From contig JBICHN010000002.1 of NCBI GenBank assembly GCA_043101845.1, forward strand, positions 310,001 through 374,000: DNA of 64,000 bases, in the 5' to 3' direction. The position numbers were made by a program, and so were the translations under genes. This document shows positions 35,063 to 44,854 of this stretch, piece after piece (the first letter of the stretch is position 1; the number at the start of each line of letters is the position of its first letter). This DNA comes from JBICHN01 sp043101845 (GTDB lineage: Bacteria > Planctomycetota > Phycisphaerae > Phycisphaerales > UBA5793). The notes below the pieces were generated by a model, which did no database searches, was not told where the DNA came from, and saw nothing but the letters and a program-made list of their open reading frames with translations.

Positions 35063-36547
35063 GTGATCCGATCGATCAAGGCGACGAGCCGCGACTCCAA
35101 GTCCCCCGACGCGTTCGTCACATTCCTCTGCAAAGGTGAGTCGAAATCGCCTCGAAATCGAATCCAGGACGAAGGGGTCCGCGGCGCCATTGAGTCCGCG
35201 ATGAAGCGCAAATCGGTGCGTGGCGAGGCGGGTGAAGTGACGCCGCTCTTTCCAGTGGACGGTCCGATGATTCTGCTCGTCGGTCTCGGTCCACGCGAGA
35301 AACTCGCCGCGGCGACGATCCGCAGCGCCGCCGGAACGCTCGCGTCGCATCTCGATCGCTCCGGAGCCCGTCGAGTGACCGTGGACCTCGGGGCGATGCC
35401 ATCCGACGACCTCGACGGGTCGATGGCCGCGCGGGCCTTCGGAGAAGGACTCGCCCTCGCGGCTTTCTTGTTCGATGATTTCAAGCAGTCAACGCGATCG
35501 AGAGAAGACGGGCGCGATCTCACCGTCTCGACCGGCGACTCCGGACTCGCGCGCGCGATGAAGCGCGGCGTGGAACTCGCCGAGTCGGCGAACCACGCGA
35601 GACGCCTTGCCGCGACACCTCCAAACATTGCGACCACGACGCGGATCGCCGAGGAGGCTCGTGCGCTCGCGAAGGGATCGAACGGCGCCCTCAAGTGCTC
35701 CGTCATTGATGGCGCCGCACTGACTCGTCACGGACTCGTCGGCCTCATCAATGTCGGAAAGGCGTCTGAGAATCCCCCCTGCCTCGTTCGCCTCGAGTAC
35801 ACGCCGAAATCGCGGGCCAAAGCGACCATCCTTCTCGTCGGCAAGACGATCTGTTACGACACCGGCGGCCTCTCGCTCAAGATCTCGAATGGGATGAAGG
35901 GGATGAAGTATGACAAGAATGGAGGAATGGCCGTGCTCGGCGCGATGCACGCCGTCAGTCGGCTCAAGCCGAAGGTCCGCGTCGTCGCCCTTCTCCCCAC
36001 CGCGGAGAACTCGATCAGTGACGAGGCGTACCGGCCGGACGACATTCTTGAGTTTCTGAACGGGGTAAGCGTTGAAGTCACGAATACCGACGCCGAAGGC
36101 CGCCTGGTGCTCGCCGACGCGCTCGCTTACGGGTGCAAGCACGAGAAGCCGGACGCGATCATTGATGTCGCGACGCTGACCGGCGGCGTCGTCGTGGCGC
36201 TGGGGCACGCCTGCGCCGGACTCTTCTGCGAGGACGACGATCTTCGCAGCCGGATCGAAGCCGCGGCGTCGACCTCGGGCGAGCGTGTCTGGCGTTTGCC
36301 GCTCTTTGAAGACTACCGGGAGATGATGAAGAGCCAGCACGCGGACATCTGGAACAGCGCTCCGGTGCGCAGCGCTCATCCGATTCAGGGGGCCGCGTTC
36401 CTGAGCTATTTCGTAGAGTCCGGAATTCCGTGGGCTCATATCGACATCGCGGGCGTTTCCGTGACTGACTCGAACCGGCCGCCCTTCGCCGCTGGACCCA
36501 CCGGGTTTGGTGTGCGGCTCCTCGCCGACCTGCTCGATCAGTGGTGA
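35063..36547 (+). CDS. pepA: leucyl aminopeptidase, M17 family
   Basis: This 494-residue cytosolic enzyme removes N-terminal residues from peptides using two metal ions. The catalytic block is in the C-terminal half: VGKTICYDTGGLSLK (Lys and Asp metal ligands), MKYDKNGGMAVLG, and NTDAEGRLVLADALAYG, the M17 signature. The N-terminal alpha/beta domain (about 1-160) is present. Length is typical (about 490). The start is GTG at 35063, with GGAGG seven bases before it; the frame upstream lies across a non-coding lead. It diverges from the HIT gene. Confidence 0.93.
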   Translation: MIRSIKATSRDSKSPDAFVTFLCKGESKSPRNRIQDEGVRGAIESAMKRKSVRGEAGEVTPLFPVDGPMILLVGLGPREKLAAATIRSAAGTLASHLDRSGARRVTVDLGAMPSDDLDGSMAARAFGEGLALAAFLFDDFKQSTRSREDGRDLTVSTGDSGLARAMKRGVELAESANHARRLAATPPNIATTTRIAEEARALAKGSNGALKCSVIDGAALTRHGLVGLINVGKASENPPCLVRLEYTPKSRAKATILLVGKTICYDTGGLSLKISNGMKGMKYDKNGGMAVLGAMHAVSRLKPKVRVVALLPTAENSISDEAYRPDDILEFLNGVSVEVTNTDAEGRLVLADALAYGCKHEKPDAIIDVATLTGGVVVALGHACAGLFCEDDDLRSRIEAAASTSGERVWRLPLFEDYREMMKSQHADIWNSAPVRSAHPIQGAAFLSYFVESGIPWAHIDIAGVSVTDSNRPPFAAGPTGFGVRLLADLLDQW

Positions 36548-36678
36548 TAAGCCGGCGGAACCCGTCCGGTTGAGACGACGATTCTCGGACCGGCGGCAGT
36601 GATTCGCAGGCGGGCGCCGATCTCACGGCCCGAATCATCCGATGCAGAAGAAACCGACCTCTGCGAAAGGGGACCGGC

Positions 36679-37905
36679 GTGCTTCTGTGCGCGATCCGCG
36701 ACATCCTGCCCGGCGCTGTCACCGGCGCCTCCGTCATGCATCCTGAGGCGCCGGATGTCGAGTTGCTCAAGCCGGGAGTCACCATCAGCGAGGCGCTCCT
36801 CAAGCGGCTCCGCGGACTCGGCGTGTCGCAGGTCTGGATCGAGCATGATCTCACCGGCGACCTCGAGTCGTCGGCGGCGCGGCAGATCGTCGCCGCCCGC
36901 AGCGAGATCTACGAGCGACTCAAAGCCGATGTCAACGCGATGGCCAAGCGCACGATCACCGCGACCACGCTTCACGAGTATCGTCAATCGGTCATGGATT
37001 TCATCCTGAACATCGCCGCCGGGGGCCCGTACGCAAGCCTCGCCGACCACATGTTCACCTCGCGACGAGATCTGTTCAGTCACGGAACGAATGTCGCCTA
37101 CCTCGCGCTCATGGTGGGACTTGAACTTCGCGAATACATCGTCCGCGAACGGCCGCGCATCGAGCCTGAGCAGGCGCGGGATCTCACCACACTTGGTCTC
37201 GGCGCGATGTGGCATGACATCGGCAAGGCCCGACTGGAAGGACCGGGGGCGGAGCGTCACGAGATCATCGATGGTGGGATTGAAGACGGGGACGCCGACG
37301 CAGAGTCATCGCTCGCCGAATATGAGCGACACACGATTCTCGGTTACCGCATGTTGCGCGACTGTCGAGCCCCGGCGTCCGTGACACAGATTGTGCTCAA
37401 CCATCATCAGCGATTCGACGGAACCGGATGGCCGGATATGGCGGCAGTCACCGGCCGGGCGAACGCGCCGCCTCAGGTGGGTCAGCAGATTCACATCCTC
37501 GTCCGCATCGTGAGTGTCGCCAATGTGCTCGACAATCTTCTCATCGGGGCGGACGGCGCCGGTCGGCCACCGATCATGGCGCTCTGCGAATTCGCCGGAC
37601 CCAACTTTGACGGCTGGTTCGATCCCATCGTGCGGCTGACGGCGCTACGGCGGATTCCCCCATTCCCGGTCGGCTCGGCGGTCGAACTCGATGATGGATC
37701 GACCGCGGCGGTGACCGCTCCGAACATGGCCGAGCCCTGTCGACCTTCCGTCCGGCTTCTCGAGGAATCGGTCTCGGGCGTTCGTGGTCAGGTCATTGAC
37801 CTCGCAGTGCATCCCGAACGATCGATCGCGAAGTACACCGGAGTTCCGGTCGCGCGGTTCCATTACATCCTGTCGGATATCGTCAAGCGACTCAAGGCCG
37901 CCTGA
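36679..37905 (+). CDS. HD-GYP-type phosphodiesterase-like protein
   Basis: This 408-residue protein has an N-terminal about 110-residue region (LKPGVTISEALLKRLRGLGVSQVWI, as in DUF3391-like lead-ins). An HD-GYP domain follows: HGTNVAYLAL, GAMWHDIGKARL with the HD pair at 179-180, HTILGYRMLRD, and NHHQRFDGTGWP at 241-252. The canonical HHERxDGxGYP motif is altered (Glu to Gln, Tyr to Trp), which could change metal binding or c-di-GMP turnover. The C-terminal region has PFPVGSAVELDDGSTAAVTAPN, a small beta segment common in these proteins. Start is GTG at 36679 after AGGGGA. It precedes the zinc ribbon gene by 12 bases and may link to the diguanylate cyclase further on. Confidence 0.85.
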   Translation: MLLCAIRDILPGAVTGASVMHPEAPDVELLKPGVTISEALLKRLRGLGVSQVWIEHDLTGDLESSAARQIVAARSEIYERLKADVNAMAKRTITATTLHEYRQSVMDFILNIAAGGPYASLADHMFTSRRDLFSHGTNVAYLALMVGLELREYIVRERPRIEPEQARDLTTLGLGAMWHDIGKARLEGPGAERHEIIDGGIEDGDADAESSLAEYERHTILGYRMLRDCRAPASVTQIVLNHHQRFDGTGWPDMAAVTGRANAPPQVGQQIHILVRIVSVANVLDNLLIGADGAGRPPIMALCEFAGPNFDGWFDPIVRLTALRRIPPFPVGSAVELDDGSTAAVTAPNMAEPCRPSVRLLEESVSGVRGQVIDLAVHPERSIAKYTGVPVARFHYILSDIVKRLKAA

Positions 37906-37917
37906 CGAGAACGACCC

Positions 37918-38169
37918 GTGCCCGACCACCACGAGATCGACGAAGGTCCGAGCGAGGCGGATCTCAAACGCTTCGGGGAGCATGCGCTCATCGAATGCTA
38001 CGAGTGTGGGGAGGAGATGTTCGACGCCGCCTCAGTCTGTCCGTCGTGTGGCGCCTTTCAGATACATCCCGCGTCAACCGGTCGGCGCAATCCGCTGCTG
38101 GCCCGTCCCTGGCTGATCGTCGTCGTCGCCGTCATCCTGGCTCTGGGGCTCGTCCTCTGGTCGATCTGA
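37918..38169 (+). CDS. small zinc-ribbon membrane protein
   Basis: This 83-residue protein has a treble-type zinc ribbon (CYECGEEMFDAASVCPSCG, four Cys in two CxxC pairs at about residues 27-44) and one C-terminal membrane helix (PWLIVVVAVILALGLVLW). GTG at 37918 is the start, 12 bases after the HD-GYP gene stop, so they are likely co-transcribed. Function is unknown; similar short anchored zinc ribbons are common and often of unassigned role. Confidence 0.75.
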   Translation: MPDHHEIDEGPSEADLKRFGEHALIECYECGEEMFDAASVCPSCGAFQIHPASTGRRNPLLARPWLIVVVAVILALGLVLWSI

Positions 38170-38179
38170 CACCCGCCGG

Positions 38180-40813
38180 TCACGACTTCGCGGCGACCTT
38201 CTTCGCTCGCACTCTCGAATCCTCCTGATCCTCGGAATGATCCCAGGTGATCAATCCGGGCAGGAACCGGTTCGCGAGCCGCGCATCGTGGGGCAGCACG
38301 CGCACGGCAAGTCCCCTCCGCCCCGAGCGATCCGCGACGACCTCGCCGGAGTACCGGTGCCGACCGTCGCCGAGATTCTCCTTGTGCCGCATCTCTACTG
38401 CGGCGCCGTCGGTCAGATCTCCGCGGGCATCGACGCGACCCGTGTAGATTTCGACCGTCACCTCATCGGGGTTGAGTTCGCCGAGCACGACCACCGCGTC
38501 GATGGGCAGTGAAGAGCGCACCGGGAGCGCGCGGCGGCTCTCCATCTCGACCGATTCCACCCTCACCTGGCTCCAGCGTGATCGGAATCGTGCAAGGTGC
38601 TGCGCGAGATCTCTGGCGCCGGCGGCTTCGCTCGCCGCAAGTTCCAGGCCTCGTCGGTGCGCCGGCGCGTAGTAGTCGTCGGCGTACTGCTGCACCATGC
38701 GATTCGTGTTGAAGAAGGGCGCGACCGTCTGGATGCAGCGCTTCATACGACCGAGCCAGCGGCGGGGCACACCGGCCGAATCGCGGTCGTAGAACTCGGG
38801 GAGAATCTGCTCTTCGATGAGATCGTACAGGTCTTCGGACTCGATGCGGTCCGCGTCCTCCGATTGCCGGTAGGTTTCGCGCCGGCCGATTGCGAAGCCG
38901 TTGTCGGGCTCGTACGCCTCGTCCCACCACCCATCGAGAATCGAGCAATTCACGACGCCGTTGACTGCGGCCTTCATGCCGCTCGTCCCCGACGCTTCCA
39001 GTCCCCGCCGGGGGTTGTTGAGCCAGATGTCACACCCGGTGACGAGGTAGCGCGCGACATTCATGTCGTAATCTTCGAGGAAGACGATGCGGCTCGCTTC
39101 GGGATTCGTCTCGAGTCGGGCGAAGTGGATGAGTTCACGAATGAACTCCTTCCCCGCCGAATCCGCAGGGTGCGCCTTCCCGGCGACGAGGAATTGGATT
39201 GGTCGATCCTGGTCGGCCAGCAGACGAAGGAGTCGCTCTCGATCCTTGAGCAGCAAAGTCGCTCTCTTGTAAGTAGCGAACCTCCGAGCGAATCCGATCG
39301 TGAGCGCGTTCGGATCAAGCGACCCGACGGCGCGATCGATCTCGATCATCGACACTCCACGAGCTTTGAGTTGCTCGCGGAGACGGCGGCGGGTCCAGAT
39401 GATCAGGCGACGCCGCTGCTCTGAATGAGTCGTCCAGAGTTCCTCGTCGGGGATGTCGTTCACCCGCTCCCACACCGTGTGATCCGTCGGATCATGTTGC
39501 CAACTGTGCCCGAGATACCGGTTGAACAACAGCCGCATCTCCGCCGACAGCCAGGACCGGGTATGGATGCCGTTCGTGACATGACCGATGGGAATCTCTT
39601 CTTCGGGCACGGCGGGCCAGACATGGCGCCACATCTTCCGGCTTACCTCGCCGTGCAGTTGCGAGACGCCGTTGCGGTAATCGGAAAGCGCGATGGCGAG
39701 CACCGCCATCGAGAAGTAGTCATGACCACCCTCGACGCTCTCCCGACCGAGCGATAGCAGGTGGTCCATGCCGATATGAAGTGAAGGTACGAAATCACCC
39801 AGGTACTTCTCGACGAGTGAACGGTGAAATCGGTCGATGCCGGCCGGAACCGGCGTGTGTGTCGTGAAGAGATTACTCGCGGCGGTCTGAGCGCGGGCGG
39901 TCTCGAAATCGACTCCGGATTCCTCGATGAGCGTGCGGATTCGTTCGAGTCCGATGAACGCGGCGTGGCCCTCGTTGATGTGGCACATCGTGGGTCGAAT
40001 TCCCATCGAGTGCAGCGCGCGGAGGCCCCCAATCCCGAGCAGGATCTCCTGCTGTATTCGCGTCTCGACATCGCCGCCATAGAGGTTTCTCGTCAACTGG
40101 CGGTCGTCGTAGGAGTTCTCCGGCAGATTCGTGTCAAGCAGGTAGAGCGCGATGCGACCGACTTCGATCTTCCAGACGCCGGCGACCACTTCGCGCCCGG
40201 GAAAGCGCACGGTGACCTTGCGCCACTGCTCATCGTTCGTGCGCACCCGCTTGAGAGGAAGGTTGGCGAAGTCGAGTTCGGGATAGGTCTCCTGCTGCCA
40301 GCCGTCCGCGTTCAGGTACTGCGAGAAGTATCCGTGCTGATAAAGAAGGCCGACCGCGACGAGCGGGATCCCGAGTTCGCTCGCGCTCTTGAGGTGGTCT
40401 CCTGCAAGCACGCCGAGGCCGCCCGAATAAATGTTCAGGCACTCGGTGAGCCCGAACTCGGCCGAGAAGTACGCGATGACCGCGTTCTCCGCGTCCGGAT
40501 GGGCTTCGGCGAACCACGACTGCCGCGTCAGATGCTGATCGAGGCGACTGTAAACCCGATAGATCTCGTGAAGGAAGGTCTCGTCCCGGGCCGCCTGGTC
40601 GAGTCGATCCTGACTCACATGACCGAGGAGTTTGACGGGATTGTGGTTGAATTTCGACCACAGATCGGGATCAAGCCGGACGAAGAGCGAGATCGCGTCG
40701 GGGTTCCAGGTCCACCACAGGTTGTGGGCGATGTCGAGCAGCGGCGCCAGCGGCTCGGGGAGGGCCGGGACGACGCGGAAACTGCGGATTCGGGCTTGGT
40801 CGGAACGGAGCAT
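38180..40813 (-). CDS. glgP: alpha-glucan phosphorylase (GlgP family, long form)
   Basis: This 877-residue cytosolic PLP enzyme releases glucose-1-phosphate from glycogen-type glucans. An N-terminal DUF3417-type region (residues about 10-115, AHNLWWTWNPDAI) marks the long bacterial subgroup. The PLP-binding region is near LEASGTSGMKAAVNG, with Lys as Schiff base, followed by ILDGWWDEAYEPDNGFAIG. Length fits this subgroup (about 830-880). It ends ten bases from the converging zinc ribbon gene. With the GH13 and GH31 enzymes in the window it completes a set for using alpha-glucans. Confidence 0.93.
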   Translation of the reverse strand: MLRSDQARIRSFRVVPALPEPLAPLLDIAHNLWWTWNPDAISLFVRLDPDLWSKFNHNPVKLLGHVSQDRLDQAARDETFLHEIYRVYSRLDQHLTRQSWFAEAHPDAENAVIAYFSAEFGLTECLNIYSGGLGVLAGDHLKSASELGIPLVAVGLLYQHGYFSQYLNADGWQQETYPELDFANLPLKRVRTNDEQWRKVTVRFPGREVVAGVWKIEVGRIALYLLDTNLPENSYDDRQLTRNLYGGDVETRIQQEILLGIGGLRALHSMGIRPTMCHINEGHAAFIGLERIRTLIEESGVDFETARAQTAASNLFTTHTPVPAGIDRFHRSLVEKYLGDFVPSLHIGMDHLLSLGRESVEGGHDYFSMAVLAIALSDYRNGVSQLHGEVSRKMWRHVWPAVPEEEIPIGHVTNGIHTRSWLSAEMRLLFNRYLGHSWQHDPTDHTVWERVNDIPDEELWTTHSEQRRRLIIWTRRRLREQLKARGVSMIEIDRAVGSLDPNALTIGFARRFATYKRATLLLKDRERLLRLLADQDRPIQFLVAGKAHPADSAGKEFIRELIHFARLETNPEASRIVFLEDYDMNVARYLVTGCDIWLNNPRRGLEASGTSGMKAAVNGVVNCSILDGWWDEAYEPDNGFAIGRRETYRQSEDADRIESEDLYDLIEEQILPEFYDRDSAGVPRRWLGRMKRCIQTVAPFFNTNRMVQQYADDYYAPAHRRGLELAASEAAGARDLAQHLARFRSRWSQVRVESVEMESRRALPVRSSLPIDAVVVLGELNPDEVTVEIYTGRVDARGDLTDGAAVEMRHKENLGDGRHRYSGEVVADRSGRRGLAVRVLPHDARLANRFLPGLITWDHSEDQEDSRVRAKKVAAKS

Positions 40814-41233
40814 GGGCGGGTCGAACTCCGGAATGCGGCGGTCTGGGGCTTCGGTCGGGCGAACGCGGAGATTGTAGGAAGATCGGTTTCATGCCCGTGG
40901 GCCATGAGACGCGAATCTCGAGCTTCTGGAAGTTGAACCGAGACGCGAGCGGCGAAGGCGCTCCTCCCGCCAATATGGCAGGAGTGGACCCACGCCACGC
41001 CGCGAGAGGGTATCCGGGCGTCTGAGATCGCTGATTTCACCCACCCGGGAGGGCGCCGGACATGGCGCCGCCGTTGCACTACGAATTGAGGTGGCGGCCC
41101 GGAGTTCGCGCCCGACCGTCGCGAACGACGATGGTGTCCCGGAGCCACGCCGCGGGGAGGACACGGTCTACTCCTACAGAGGAATCGGCGTCGGGTCCGC
41201 CAGATGGGCCCCGCGCAGGGAAAGGTAAGAAGC
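40814..41233. other. divergent intergenic region between glgP and dnaK
   Basis: About 420 bases with no supported gene. It should carry the promoters for glgP (minus) and dnaK (plus). I looked for a CIRCE operator (TTAGCACTC-N9-GAGTGCTAA) and a sigma-32-type promoter upstream of dnaK and saw neither. A GGCGCC pair six bases apart near 41052 is the only symmetric element. Confidence 0.5.
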
Positions 41234-43144
41234 ATGTCGAAGATCATCGGAATTGACCTTGGTACGACGAACTCGGTCGTCGCCATCATGGAAGGCGGCA
41301 GCCCGAAGGTTCTCATCAACTCGTCCGGCAACCGGACCACGCCCTCGATCGTCGCGTTCACCGAGAAGGGTGAGCGACTCGTCGGTCAGCCGGCGAAGCA
41401 CCAGCAGGTGACGAATCCGAAGAACACGATCTTCTCGATCAAGCGCTTCGTCGGCCGACGCTCCGGCGAGGTGCAGCAGGAAGAGAAGATGGTCCCGTAT
41501 GAAGTCCTCGGGGACGGGGATGAGTATGTGAAGGTCAAGGTGCGCGACAAGACGCACACCCCGCAGGAGATCTCAGCGATGATCCTGCAGGAGCTCAAGA
41601 AGACCGCGGAGGACTATCTCGGCGAGTCCGTCGACCGGGCCGTGATCACGGTTCCCGCGTACTTCAATGACGCGCAGCGTCAGGCGACCAAGGACGCGGG
41701 TGAGATCGCCGGCCTCAAGGTCGAGCGCATCATCAACGAGCCGACCGCCGCCGCGCTGGCGTACGGCCTCGAGAAGAAGAAGAACGAGAAGATCGCGGTC
41801 TTCGACCTCGGTGGCGGCACCTTCGATATCTCCATTCTCGATATCGGCGATGGGGTGTTCGAAGTGCTTTCGACAAACGGTGACACCCACCTGGGCGGTG
41901 ATGACTTCGACCAGCGGATCATCGACTATGTCGCCGACGAGTTCCGGAAGGATCAGGGCATCGACATCCGCAGCGATCCGATGGCTCTCCAGCGGCTCAA
42001 GGAAGCGGCGGAGAAGGCGAAGATCGAACTGTCGACCCGCCAGGAATCGGCGATCAACCTTCCGTTCATCACCGCGGATCAGTCCGGGCCGAAGCACCTG
42101 CAGGTCACGCTCACACGCTCGAAGTTCGAGTCGATCTGCGATGACTTGTTTGCGCGGCTTCGCGAGCCCTGCCAGTCGGCGATCAAGGACGCGAAACTCA
42201 AGCCGGAACAGATCGCCGAGGTCGTGCTCGTTGGCGGTTCGACGCGCATCCCCAAGGTGCAGGAGATTGCCCGGGAGCTCTTCGGCGGCAAGGAGCCGAA
42301 TCGATCGATCAACCCCGATGAGGTCGTGGCGATTGGCGCGGCGATTCAAGGCGGCGTGCTCCAGGGTGATGTGAAGGATGTCTTGCTGCTCGATGTCACG
42401 CCGCTTTCGCTCGGCGTCGAAACGCTCGGCGGCGTCATGACGAAGCTCATTGAGCGGAACACGACGATCCCGACGAGCAAGAAGGAAACCTTCTCGACGG
42501 CGTCGGACAACCAGACCGCCGTGACCATCCATGTCCTTCAGGGCGAGCGCGAGTTCGCCAAGGACAATCGCACGCTCGCTCGGTTCGACCTCACCGGCAT
42601 TCCGCCCGCTCCGCGGGGCATGCCGCAGGTCGAGGTCGAGTTCGCGATCGACGCGAACGGCATTCTCAATGTCACCGCGACCGACAAGGCGACCGGGAAG
42701 AGTCACAATGTCGAGGTGAAGGGCGCGAGCGGCCTGTCGGAAGACGAGATCGAGCGTATGAAGCAGGATGCCGAGGCGCACGCGTCGGAAGACAAGGCGC
42801 GGCGTGAACTCATCGATCTCAAGAACCGCGCCGAGCACATCGTCCATGAGACGCGAAAGAACCTCAACGAATTCGGGGAGAAGGTCTCCGCCGATGTGCG
42901 CGGCAACATCGAGTCCGCCATCAGCAACCTCGAGGCGAAGCTCAAGGAAGAGAACAAGGAGGCCATTGAAGCGGCCCTCCGGAATCTCGAACAGGCGTCG
43001 ATGGAACTCGGCAAGGCGATGTACGAGGCCCAGGCCGCCGGCGCTGCGGCTGGCGGCGCGGAGGGCGAAGAGCCCGCCGCGTCCACGAGTTCGGACAACG
43101 ACGATGTCATCGACGCCGAGTATGAGGTCAAGGATGGCGACTGA
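41234..43144 (+). CDS. dnaK: chaperone DnaK (Hsp70)
   Basis: This 636-residue cytosolic ATP-driven chaperone works with J-domain proteins and nucleotide exchange factors. Phosphate 1 motif is IIGIDLGTTNS, phosphate 2 is FDLGGGTFDISI, and the adenosine motif is LVGGSTRIPKVQ; the substrate-binding domain starts at DVTPLSLGVETLGG. The acidic tail (DDDVIDAEYEVKDGD) replaces the EEVD of eukaryotes, as is normal in bacteria. ATG 41234 follows AAAGGT at eight bases. No grpE or dnaJ is adjacent. A hairpin terminator follows. Confidence 0.97.
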   Translation: MSKIIGIDLGTTNSVVAIMEGGSPKVLINSSGNRTTPSIVAFTEKGERLVGQPAKHQQVTNPKNTIFSIKRFVGRRSGEVQQEEKMVPYEVLGDGDEYVKVKVRDKTHTPQEISAMILQELKKTAEDYLGESVDRAVITVPAYFNDAQRQATKDAGEIAGLKVERIINEPTAAALAYGLEKKKNEKIAVFDLGGGTFDISILDIGDGVFEVLSTNGDTHLGGDDFDQRIIDYVADEFRKDQGIDIRSDPMALQRLKEAAEKAKIELSTRQESAINLPFITADQSGPKHLQVTLTRSKFESICDDLFARLREPCQSAIKDAKLKPEQIAEVVLVGGSTRIPKVQEIARELFGGKEPNRSINPDEVVAIGAAIQGGVLQGDVKDVLLLDVTPLSLGVETLGGVMTKLIERNTTIPTSKKETFSTASDNQTAVTIHVLQGEREFAKDNRTLARFDLTGIPPAPRGMPQVEVEFAIDANGILNVTATDKATGKSHNVEVKGASGLSEDEIERMKQDAEAHASEDKARRELIDLKNRAEHIVHETRKNLNEFGEKVSADVRGNIESAISNLEAKLKEENKEAIEAALRNLEQASMELGKAMYEAQAAGAAAGGAEGEEPAASTSSDNDDVIDAEYEVKDGD

Positions 43145-43180
43145 TCGGGCGCCCGATCTCGCTCTTAGATTGACTTGAAC

Positions 43181-43223
43181 GCCTCGCCCCGGAGCTTTGC
43201 GGCTTCGGGGCGAGGCTCGTTTT
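43181..43223 (+). terminator. rho-independent terminator of dnaK
   Basis: GCCTCGCCCCG and CGGGGCGAGGC form a perfect 11-base stem with a 14-base loop that can itself fold (AGC-TTT-GCG-GCT), followed by TCGTTTT. It lies 37 bases after the dnaK stop codon. Confidence 0.85.
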
Positions 43224-43342
43224 CGGATCATTGTGATCGCGGGGTCGTCGGCGGCGGCCGCTTATAGCCATTGCGTTCACCAACAGCCTCGTGGTACGAT
43301 CGTCGGTGAGCACGCCGCTCCTGCGGCGCAGGGGATGACTCC

Positions 43343-44854
43343 ATGACGCTTCTGACGATCGCGCTCCGAGGCGCCTCGCGTGCGCCTGTTCTCGCGTCGC
43401 TCGGCCTCGCCGTCTCGCTCGGCTTTGCCGCGAATGGCGCCGCGAATCCGGTGAACGCGGCGTTGCAGGTCCGCGACTCGGAGACGGTCGAGGTGGAGTT
43501 CCTGCCAGCCGCCAGCGCTGACGAGTCGACGGTGATCGTCCACGCGGCCGCGGCGTCCTTTACCATCGAGCTTCGCCGAGTCTCCGTGCGAAGCAAATCC
43601 TTTCAGATCCTCGTTCAGAATGCGGACGGCCAGCTCGTTCCGGTTGCGGCGCCGCCATCGGCGGTCTATCGAGGAGTCGTGTTCGAAGAGCCGGGAAGCG
43701 TGGTCGCCGCGTCGATCGAAGACGAAGGGATCACGGCCACGATCACCCTCGCGTCCGGGGTGACGCTCGGCGTGCAGCCGTTGCGCGAGATTCTGCCGGA
43801 CGCCGCCCCGTCGGCTCACATTCTTTATGACGCGGCTTCGATCGAGCACGGTGAGTTTGTCTGCGGGGTTCTCGGCGCGCCGCGCGAGGTTTCGCGCTCG
43901 GCCCGGAACGGGGCCGGCGAACCCGACGGCCTCTGCCGCGTCGCAGAAATCGCGATCGACAGCGATGTCGAGTTCTTCGAGAGTGAAGGATCGGTGACGG
44001 CGGCGATCGGCGAAATCGAGAGCATCATCAACGGGGTCAATGTGATCTATGAGCGCGATGTCGAGATCACGCACCGGATCAGTTCGATCTTCATTCGTCC
44101 GACCGAGCCCGATCCGTATTCGATGACGAACCCGAGCGAATCGCTCAATGAGTTTCGCACGGAATGGAGCGGGAACCACCCGGATATCACGCGCGATGTC
44201 GCCCACCTCTTTACCGGCCGCGACCTCGAGGGACGCGTCATCGGCATCGCGTACCTCGGCGTGATATGCACCGAATCATTCGGCTACGCGGTGTCGCAGG
44301 TGACATTCACGACGAACCATGTCGACGAGGTCGCGCTCGTCGCCCACGAACTCGGGCACAACTGGAACGCCGGCCATTGCAGTTCGACCTGTTCGAGCGG
44401 ATCCGATTGTCGCATCATGTGCCCGTGTCTTGGAGGGTGCGCTGAGGACCCGACCCGGTTCGGCGCGCAATCCATCGCGTCGATCTCGTCCTTCGCCCGC
44501 TCCCGACCGTGCCTCGACGACGACGAATGCGAACCGGGAGTGCGCCTGAGCGGCCCCACGCCTGGGCGCGCGGGCTTCAACAACCTGGTCACGATCTCGA
44601 ATGCGACCGCGAACGGCGAAGTGCGCATCTACTGGGCGCTGCGCGAAGGCCGGACGAATGTGTCGTCGTGCGCCGGCGTGCAACTCGATCTCGACGACGC
44701 GAATGTCGCCGGCGAGGTGGTCGCGAGTGTGTCGGGCATCGCCTCGTTCACTGGATTCGTCCCTCGCGGCGCCCGTGGACGCGCGCTCCTCATCCAAGCC
44801 GTCGATCTCGCAAGCTGTCGGCTGTCGAACAGCGTGGTCTACCAGTTCCCATGA
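43343..44854 (+). CDS. secreted reprolysin-like zinc metalloprotease with shared C-terminal domain
   Basis: This 503-residue exported enzyme has a signal peptide (about 1-34). A propeptide-like beta region (about 40-195) precedes a metzincin catalytic domain, whose zinc motif is HELGHNWNAGH at residues 335-345 (HExxHxxxxxH). Cys-rich segments around it (CSSTCSSGSDCRIMCPCLGGC) suggest disulfides. The last 105 residues are the shared C-terminal domain (GPTPGRAGFNN ... SCRLSN). ATG 43343 follows AGGGGAT at seven bases. Its stop overlaps the next start (ATGA), so the small downstream protein is co-translated. It likely cleaves extracellular proteins. Confidence 0.88.
   Translation: MTLLTIALRGASRAPVLASLGLAVSLGFAANGAANPVNAALQVRDSETVEVEFLPAASADESTVIVHAAAASFTIELRRVSVRSKSFQILVQNADGQLVPVAAPPSAVYRGVVFEEPGSVVAASIEDEGITATITLASGVTLGVQPLREILPDAAPSAHILYDAASIEHGEFVCGVLGAPREVSRSARNGAGEPDGLCRVAEIAIDSDVEFFESEGSVTAAIGEIESIINGVNVIYERDVEITHRISSIFIRPTEPDPYSMTNPSESLNEFRTEWSGNHPDITRDVAHLFTGRDLEGRVIGIAYLGVICTESFGYAVSQVTFTTNHVDEVALVAHELGHNWNAGHCSSTCSSGSDCRIMCPCLGGCAEDPTRFGAQSIASISSFARSRPCLDDDECEPGVRLSGPTPGRAGFNNLVTISNATANGEVRIYWALREGRTNVSSCAGVQLDLDDANVAGEVVASVSGIASFTGFVPRGARGRALLIQAVDLASCRLSNSVVYQFP

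Noticed and set aside
34098..35066. Open frame covering the sigma/HIT gap and the HIT gene on the opposite strand
   Set aside because: Its second half is the antisense of the HIT coding sequence and its first half is not protein-like; no start signal.
41041..41075. GGCGCC pair six bases apart upstream of dnaK as a possible operator
   Set aside because: GGCGCC is itself palindromic and common in high-GC DNA; no match to CIRCE or any known heat-shock operator.
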